From Oreohelix idahoensis (taxonomy: Eukaryota; Mollusca; Gastropoda; Stylommatophora; Oreohelicidae), in contig JAMPIV010008522.1 in the NCBI GenBank assembly GCA_024509875.1, positions 749,001 through 813,000 of the forward strand: 64,000 bases of DNA. The letters run 5' to 3'. Positions within the stretch are counted from its first letter, which is position 1. Each line of letters opens with the position of its first letter. The notes beneath the pieces are model-generated. The model did not search any database, was not told the origin of the DNA, and saw only the letters and a list, made by a program, of their open reading frames with translations. This document shows, one piece after another, positions 57,645 to 64,000 of the stretch. The position numbers were made by a program, and so were the translations under genes.

Positions 57645-58900
57645 TTGGGTCTGAACCATGGTGAACAGCACAAAACTACAACCAGGAAGTTACATTTTTA
57701 CTTAAATGAATCATCAGCGTGATACTGATGGAAATAATGAGTGAACAATACTGCTGGAAGAAGAGACGAGAAAGACACTTCGACGTTGAAGAGTGTACAC
57801 ACAGAGAAAACCACCAAATAGCATTTTAAGACAGCTCTTATTTTGTGCAACACACACGTTCATAACACGGATGGAGAAAATACCAAGAAATAAAACGAAA
57901 AAAAAGATAAATGGGAGAGAAGTATATTGAACTGAAAGCACAGAACAAGGGCGCTTGGCATGAATTGATTGACAGTTTATGCTCTATAGGGCGCTGAAAG
58001 CCATAAGAGAGACAGAGAATTATATATATATATATAAGATAGCAAGATAAAAGACAGCAGAAATATCAGCATGTCTCACTGGTCCGCGGTTTCTAAAAGG
58101 TTGAGAAACGTGGACATAGAACACCGTGACCCAACAACAGGACTAACATAAATAGTAGAGTAAAAAAAATTCCGGTTTAATGTACATAGATCTCAATACA
58201 ACAGAAACGAATCTTTTCTATTATTCCTGAATACAGATAATTATATTATTCATGAATGAACATAATTAAATTATTTCCGAATGAACATAAAAGGCTTGTA
58301 ATTTGTGATTCTCCATTTAAAAAGAAAAAAAATAACTATCGAGTGGATTAAACTAAAAGCCTTCGAAAGTGGTAAACGTACGTTGAATTTAAAATACCTT
58401 TGTTCCCGTTTGTTATTCAGCAGCCGTCAAATCCATTTTCGCCTTCACACATTAAAATTTATGTCTAAGCGAAAATAACAACCAAGGACTGTAGAGACGA
58501 TCACTCAACCGAAAATAGGGAACGTTGCATTCATTAGTAGATCATTGAAAATTGACTTCAGTGTAGTGCAATGAAACGTGATAAACTAACCACATGATCA
58601 ATGAAAAAGAGAAACGGAAGCTGGTGGGTAGGAAATAATTAATAACATAAATGTTCGTTCTATTCTATATTTGTATCAACAGAGTGGTCGTAACTGGTTC
58701 TGATTATAAAAAACTCGGTCATTGAAATAACAACAACAACAATAACAACAACAACGTTCTGCGGCGAATATCCTATTGTGACCCACAATGGCTGAAGAGA
58801 CGAGGAGTGAGCATAGCGCATGCTGTTTCATTCTGGTGCCAAATTTGGGTCGTCTGTCACTCAACGTCTGACAAGCGACGTGTTAAAAAACTGGGAGGGG
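57645..58900. other. AT-rich DNA, nothing coding recognised
   Basis: A short TA run lies at 58020-58037 and an AAC-type microsatellite at about 58727-58757. The text near 58085-58115 weakly resembles a hAT end. Confidence 0.35.
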
Positions 58901-58901
58901 G

Positions 58902-58902
<1 letters not shown>

Positions 58903-58973
<71 letters not shown>
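58903..58973. repeat. (GA)n microsatellite
   Basis: Pure AG tract preceded by a G run. Confidence 0.95.
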
Positions 58974-58978
<5 letters not shown>

Positions 58979-59173
58979 TACAAATTCATTTCCTATTTGC
59001 TAAAATATGGAGGATTTCTTCGAAATTCATTTTTCCTTCTGTTACTTCGTGACAATGATAGGGAACTCTGTAGCTTTATAACAGGAGAGAGGTAATCTGA
59101 TCATCAGAAGTGCCCCTCTCCCCACCTTTCAGACAAGTGTTTTGTATCATTGATCTCCTTTGCACTCCAATGC

Positions 59174-59225
59174 AGTGGTCGTCAACTGGGCGTCGCGATC
59201 TACCGGTAGATCATGAAGGGAGTTG
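59174..59225 (+). mobile_element. Possible hAT left end
   Basis: CAGTGGTCGTCAACTGGGCG followed by CGCGATCTACCGGTAGATC matches the style of hAT termini; the matching right end was not found. Confidence 0.4.
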
Positions 59226-59315
59226 TTTGGTAGATACTTAGGTTATAGCGGGAGAACAGAACGAATTATTAAGCTATGGAAAGTATGCTGCGACCCTGTA
59301 TTTGAAGTAAACCAA

Positions 59316-59960
59316 GATTAAGAGAGGTGAGAATGAAAGAAATTACCAAACGTGGTTACAAGATTAAGAGAGGTGAGAATGAAAGAAAGTACCAAACGTG
59401 GTTACAAGATTAAGAGAGGTGAGAATGAAAGAAAGTACCAAACGTGGTTACAAGATTAAGAGAGGTGAGAATGAAAGAAATTACCAAACGTGGTTACAAG
59501 ATTAAGAGAGGTGAGAATGAAAGAAAGTACCAAACGTGGTTACAAGATTAAGAGAGGTGAGAATGAAAGAAAGTACCAAAAGTGGTTACCAGATTAAGAG
59601 AGGTGAGAATGAAAGAAAGTACCAAACGTGGTTACAAGATTAAGAGAGGTGAGAATGAAAGAAAGTACCAAACGTGGTTCCATGATTAAGAGAGGTGAGA
59701 ATGAAAGAAAGTACCAAACGTGGTTCCATGATTAAGAGAGGTGAGAATGAAAGAAAGTACCAAACGTGGTTACATGATTAAGAAAGGTGAGAATGAAAGA
59801 AAGTACCAAACGTGGTTCCATGATTAAGAGAGGTGAGAATGAAAGAAAGTACCAAACGTGGTTACATGATTAAGAAAGGTGAGAATGAAAGAAAGTACCA
59901 AACGTGGTTACATGATTAAGAGAGGTGAGAATGACAGAAAGTACCAAACGTGGTTACAAG
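59316..59960. repeat. 46-bp minisatellite, 14 copies
   Basis: Units begin GATTAAGAGAGGTGAGAATG and continue AAAGAAAGTACCAAACGTGG; the length is almost exactly 14 times 46. Variants (ACAAG, CCATG or ACATG at the end) are grouped along the array, which suggests local spread of sub-types. Confidence 0.95.
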
Positions 59961-60106
59961 TAATAAAGCACTAGAAGCCTAAACCTTGTCGTTTCAGAGT
60001 TCAAAGGTTTTATTAGACAAAGAAAAAAAATAAAGACTGCAAAAATATTTTTAAAATTATGAAAAGAAAAGATGATATAGATAAGATACAAAGAGAACTT
60101 AATAAC

Positions 60107-60126
60107 GAACGAACGAACGAACGAAC
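60107..60126. repeat. (CGAA)n microsatellite
   Basis: Five tandem AACG units. Confidence 0.9.
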
Positions 60127-60425
60127 TTTATTTTCAAAGCGTTGAGAATTAGACACTCAGGAATGTCTGACATTCTGCCCTTCAGAAGAGGCATTTAAAT
60201 GAAGAGACGGGGAAATATAAACGACCATGTATGTAATTGCTCAGAAAGATGAATGGCACAGATCTCTCATCATTTCTCTGTTATGGAGCACGGAACTACA
60301 GCTACCTTTGCTGGAACACTTCATCATAGAAATCATTCGTGTGCTCCTATCGGTGGTTTCTGTAGCAATTTGTTTGACATACTAAGGCTGCCCACCTCAC
60401 GCGCATCCTTATGTTGGTAGATATA

Positions 60426-61438
60426 TTATGATATTCCTGGGGAAGTAGTGCTTGTGCTGTATTGAGAGGACTTCCAGATGTTGTTTAGGCTAAAAAAGGC
60501 TGTTCTTGCCTTATTCATTCTGATGTTGATGTCTTTGCCTGCCCCGCCGTCTGGTGTTACTATGCATCCTAGGTATGTGAAGGTGTCTGTCTGTACCAGT
60601 TGCTGATTCCTTACTGATATGGGTTCAGGGTTGCTCACATTGAGCGTCATGACCTCTGACTTCTTTAAATTGATGTTCAAGCCCACCTGCTGGCTAAACT
60701 TACTAAGTCTATCCGTTTTTTCCTGGATGTGTTGATGTGAATGTGCTAGTAGTGCAATGTCATCTGCATATTCCAGATCTTCCAATGTAGAAAATGTAGT
60801 CCATCTTATTCCTCTTGGACTGCCCTCTGTTGTCTGGCGCATCAACCAGTCTATGACTGTTAAAAATAGAGTGGTTGATAAGGGGCATTCCTGTCGTACT
60901 CCTGTCTTCACCTCAAAGGTTAGGTTGCTCTGCCCAACACTACACGTAAAGTTGGGATAGAGGCTTTTTATGATTGACATTATGCAGCTTGGAATTCCAT
61001 AAGCCCTCAGTATTTTCCATAAACTGTCCCTATGTATACTGTCAAAAGCCTTTTCAAAATCAACGAAGTTAATGTACAGCTGTCTTTGCCATTCTGAGCA
61101 CTGCTCTATAATGTTCCTGAGAGTGAATATTTGATCTACACATCTTCTGTTCTTTCTAAATCCTGCTTGTTCCTTCCTCAGTTTGTGGTCTACTGCTTTT
61201 GAAATTCTCTGTATAATTATACTGCCTAGTACTTTGCTGCGAAGTGAGAGAAGAGTTATTCCTCTCCAATTATTGCAGTCTGCAAGATCTCCCCTTGGGC
61301 AATTTGACAATTATTCCTTTGTTCCACTCTGATGGTGTTGTCCCCATTTTCCACACTTGTGCAAGTAGTGGTTCTAATAGTTCTGCTGCTAGCTCAGGGT
61401 CTGTCTTAAATAGCTCTGCATTTAAGTTATCATGGCCA
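60426..61438 (-). pseudogene. RTE-like LINE reverse transcriptase fragment
   Basis: The - strand starts [16 protein letters not shown] (61435) and continues [12 protein letters not shown]; one frameshift near 61305 leads to a frame of 294 codons. RT motifs follow: [58 protein letters not shown] with the catalytic aspartates, SEVMTLN and FTYLGCIV. The C-terminal zinc/connector domain is missing after 60426. The endonuclease domain would lie beyond the TA tract and is not seen. ORF2 would copy element RNA at nicked DNA; this copy is truncated at both ends. Confidence 0.88.
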
Positions 61439-61783
<345 letters not shown>

Positions 61784-64000
61784 GTGTGTGTGCGTGGAAA
61801 TCGGCGAATGAATTAAGAGGAACAGCAAGAAAAGAAAAGCGAGAAAACCTTCCGTGTGCTTGTTTTTATTCCTTTGGAAAATAATTATATCGATGATTAC
61901 TTTTTTTCCCTTCCGTTTTTATTTTGTTCTGTATATATGTTTTTTCTGACCTTTTTGTTTTGTTCTCTCCGTTACACGTGACGTGTGTATACGTATGTGA
62001 ATATGGGTGCATTTGCTGGTCTAAAACTTTAAAAGTGACTCGCAGAAAATTTAATTCACATTATAAAAATTGCTGCTGTATAGTACAATAACAGACATGA
62101 TAGACTCTCAAGACTTGTTTTCTCAAAAGTTGGTTTGTTTCATGACTTTGATCAGTTATCTGTGACATCAATTTTTAGGCTACTGTAGAATCACGAAGCA
62201 CTTGTGACCGGTGTTCCGTAATTCTACTGATGATAGGTCAGTGGGTAAGTTACGGCACCAATTTATAATATGTGTGACAGGGTACAGTACCAATTAGAAG
62301 ATATGTGACAGTCTGAGTTACGGCACCAATTTATAATATGTGTGACAGTGTACGGTACCAATTAGAAGATATGTGACAGTCTGAGTTATGGTACCAATTA
62401 GTGTTTATATGTGACAAGGTTTCTTCACTGTGATTATGTTATATCTTCTGTGGTTTATATGTCCATCAAGTGTATTATATCCAACAAGTTATTTAGGTGC
62501 TTCCCGCTAGAGATGTGGATTCTTGAGGAACTGCGTCAGGTTCGTTCGTCTCTCGAATGATGTTTTGAAGGTGCTATAGTGGTAGTACTTACTAATATTC
62601 TGGTAACTTTTCATTCAGTGTAAAAATCTGCTATCATAACTCGACTGATAGTATAAACAAGGTTTATTTACAGGAATTCATAAATAAACAATTTCAGATG
62701 AAATTCAAGTCAATTATTCTTTGTCGTGAATGTAGTTTACCCATATTTTTCTTTTCCTTCTCCACAACCGTATGAGTTATTCAAACATCTCGTGCAACTC
62801 ACTATCTAGGTAACTTTGACCTTCTTCCACAACTTTTCAGTTCAGGTGGTTGCCCTTTTACCTTCAATATTTTTAAAGATGCTAATCTCTTCTGATGATA
62901 AGACTTCAATACCTCTGTAGTTGTTTCTTGGTTTCCTTCCTAGTAAAATATAACCATCAATTCTATCCGTGGACTGAAACAAAGATCGAGATTGTACTTA
63001 CATGAGTCTTACTATACAGAGTCTATCCTCCCAGTACAGAATAAATATAGCTGCCGCTATTATTCTGTCTTGAATAAAAAGATATCATTTAACTTTACAC
63101 ACAATATACTTCTTTTTCTGAAAACACCTCAAGAAAATTCAACTTAGAAAATGTCTTCGTGGCTCTACGAGAATGAGACAGCTCAAACATGGCTTCTCAT
63201 CAGCTCACCAGTAGAAACACAACCTTCCCCGAGGTCGTCTAGATGGAACTGCCCTAATGATAATGTTAATTTCTCCTTAGCCCGACAGGTGTTGTGGGCC
63301 CTTGTCACCGTCAATGATTTTGATTGGTCTACTAAAAATGTATGACCTTATCTCATTGGCACGTATAATGCCGAGGTAACAAGTCTCACTGTCACACACT
63401 CTGATCAGGCACCAATCTCTGCGAGAATTCCATGGCCTTAAATTTGTTTCCTAAATTGTGTTAATACAAATAATATTTTATATTTCTTTAATTTGGCTGG
63501 TAGTGTTAGGGAAAATGTACAGTTATTTTGATATATTTTCTCACCGCTAATGCCTCTCTGTCTATTCCAGGGCGACCTCCAAGCAATGCAACAGACCTTG
63601 GCTCGGAAATGTAAACAGTCAACTACTTTCACGGTCTGACTCTTTGGGGTCAGCTTGGCTTTAACCGCGAACATGCTTGCTGCTTTTTGTAGAAGACGCT
63701 GGCTCTATTAATTGATACTAACTGGAAGATGCCAGATGGGACTACGCTATTATGATGAATTTAAGATGTGAGACACGTTTCTTAGATGAATTCAGTCTGA
63801 ATCTTCAAGTTAGGATCGTGTTGCGTTGAAGAATTTGTGTATAAATCTGTCATTTAAGACCATGGTGCATAGATGCATGTACTTAAATATCCCATGTTAA
63901 GTGAAGAATGAATTTCGGCATACATATTCAACTTACGGTTGTTAACCGGATACATTGTGATCTAAATCTCCAGTTACGGCTCGATAATTCAGGTATAGGA
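61784..64000. other. Stretch without recognised genes
   Basis: Contains a short tandem repeat of 68 bp at 62249-62405 (GTTACGGCACCAATTTATAA, about 2.3 units). An open frame at 63151-63345 has no motif. See also the weak exon candidate at 63571. Confidence 0.35.
63571..63614 (+). CDS. Weak candidate for a terminal exon of the CAP-like gene
   Basis: A good acceptor (CTCTGTCTATTCCAG) is followed by a frame of 14 codons to a TAA that would be in phase with the phase-1 donor at 33479. There is no motif, no cysteine and no clear polyadenylation signal downstream, so this is only a splice-phase coincidence until transcript data support it. Confidence 0.18.

Noticed and set aside
59316..59960. Regular repeat of 46 bp considered as a CRISPR array
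   Set aside because: There are no unique spacers; units are contiguous, and the context is animal DNA.

Overview
The window is animal nuclear DNA. Introns have GT-AG ends, there is no operon structure, the base composition is AT-rich, and microsatellites, minisatellites and many families of transposable elements fill almost all of it. The mix of elements (Ty3/gypsy elements with integrase ahead of reverse transcriptase, Nimbus-like I-clade LINEs, RTE-like LINEs, Penelope-like elements, tRNA-derived SINEs) and the type of host gene suggest a mollusc. This is an inference; no species call is possible from the sequence alone.

Host gene. Three short, well-spliced exons on the + strand (6939-7024, 20086-20187, 33354-33479) encode the cysteine-rich end of a CAP (CRISP/antigen-5/PR-1) domain, an EGF-like cysteine cassette and an ShK-like six-cysteine cassette. 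Their splice phases are compatible and each has a GTAAGT donor. The gene therefore spans at least 26 kb of the window and most mobile DNA sits in its introns. Its 5' exons lie outside the window or were not recognised; a possible last exon at 63571 is weak.

Layout. 2-580: end of a Ty3/gypsy RNase H followed at once by a polypurine tract and a long LTR. 5.2-6.0 kb: 17-bp minisatellite. 8042-17271: a complete Ty3/gypsy insertion with 2.6-kb LTRs and 5-bp target duplication that encodes Gag, protease and integrase but no reverse transcriptase or RNase H. 20571-24665: a Tc1/mariner element split by a reverse-oriented solo LTR of the same long-LTR family. 25.5-26.4 kb: LINE end and SINE. 28.3-30.5 kb (- strand): ORF1 of a non-LTR element, bracketed by hairpins with the shape of histone mRNA 3' stem-loops. 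31-42.3 kb: LINE, Tigger, SINE, Tc1 and Penelope fragments. 42326-51797: a young, apparently intact LTR retrotransposon with one 1658-residue Gag-PR-INT-RT-RH polyprotein. 52.3-54.1 kb: a 47-bp satellite array interrupted by a 1.3-kb solo LTR. 55-64 kb: SINE, I-clade LINE, hAT MITE, 46-bp minisatellite, RTE-like LINE and a long TA tract.

How parts relate. Several insertions can be ordered from perfect target duplications: LTR element into LINE (GAGAG), solo LTR into Tc1 (TTGAG), solo LTR into satellite (CCGCC), LTR element into intron (CTAAT). Points most worth following are the integrase-first order of the LTR elements, the RT-less but recently mobile relative, and the recurring histone-type stem-loops attached to retroposons. 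All judgements were made by reading the sequence; no database search or alignment program was used.
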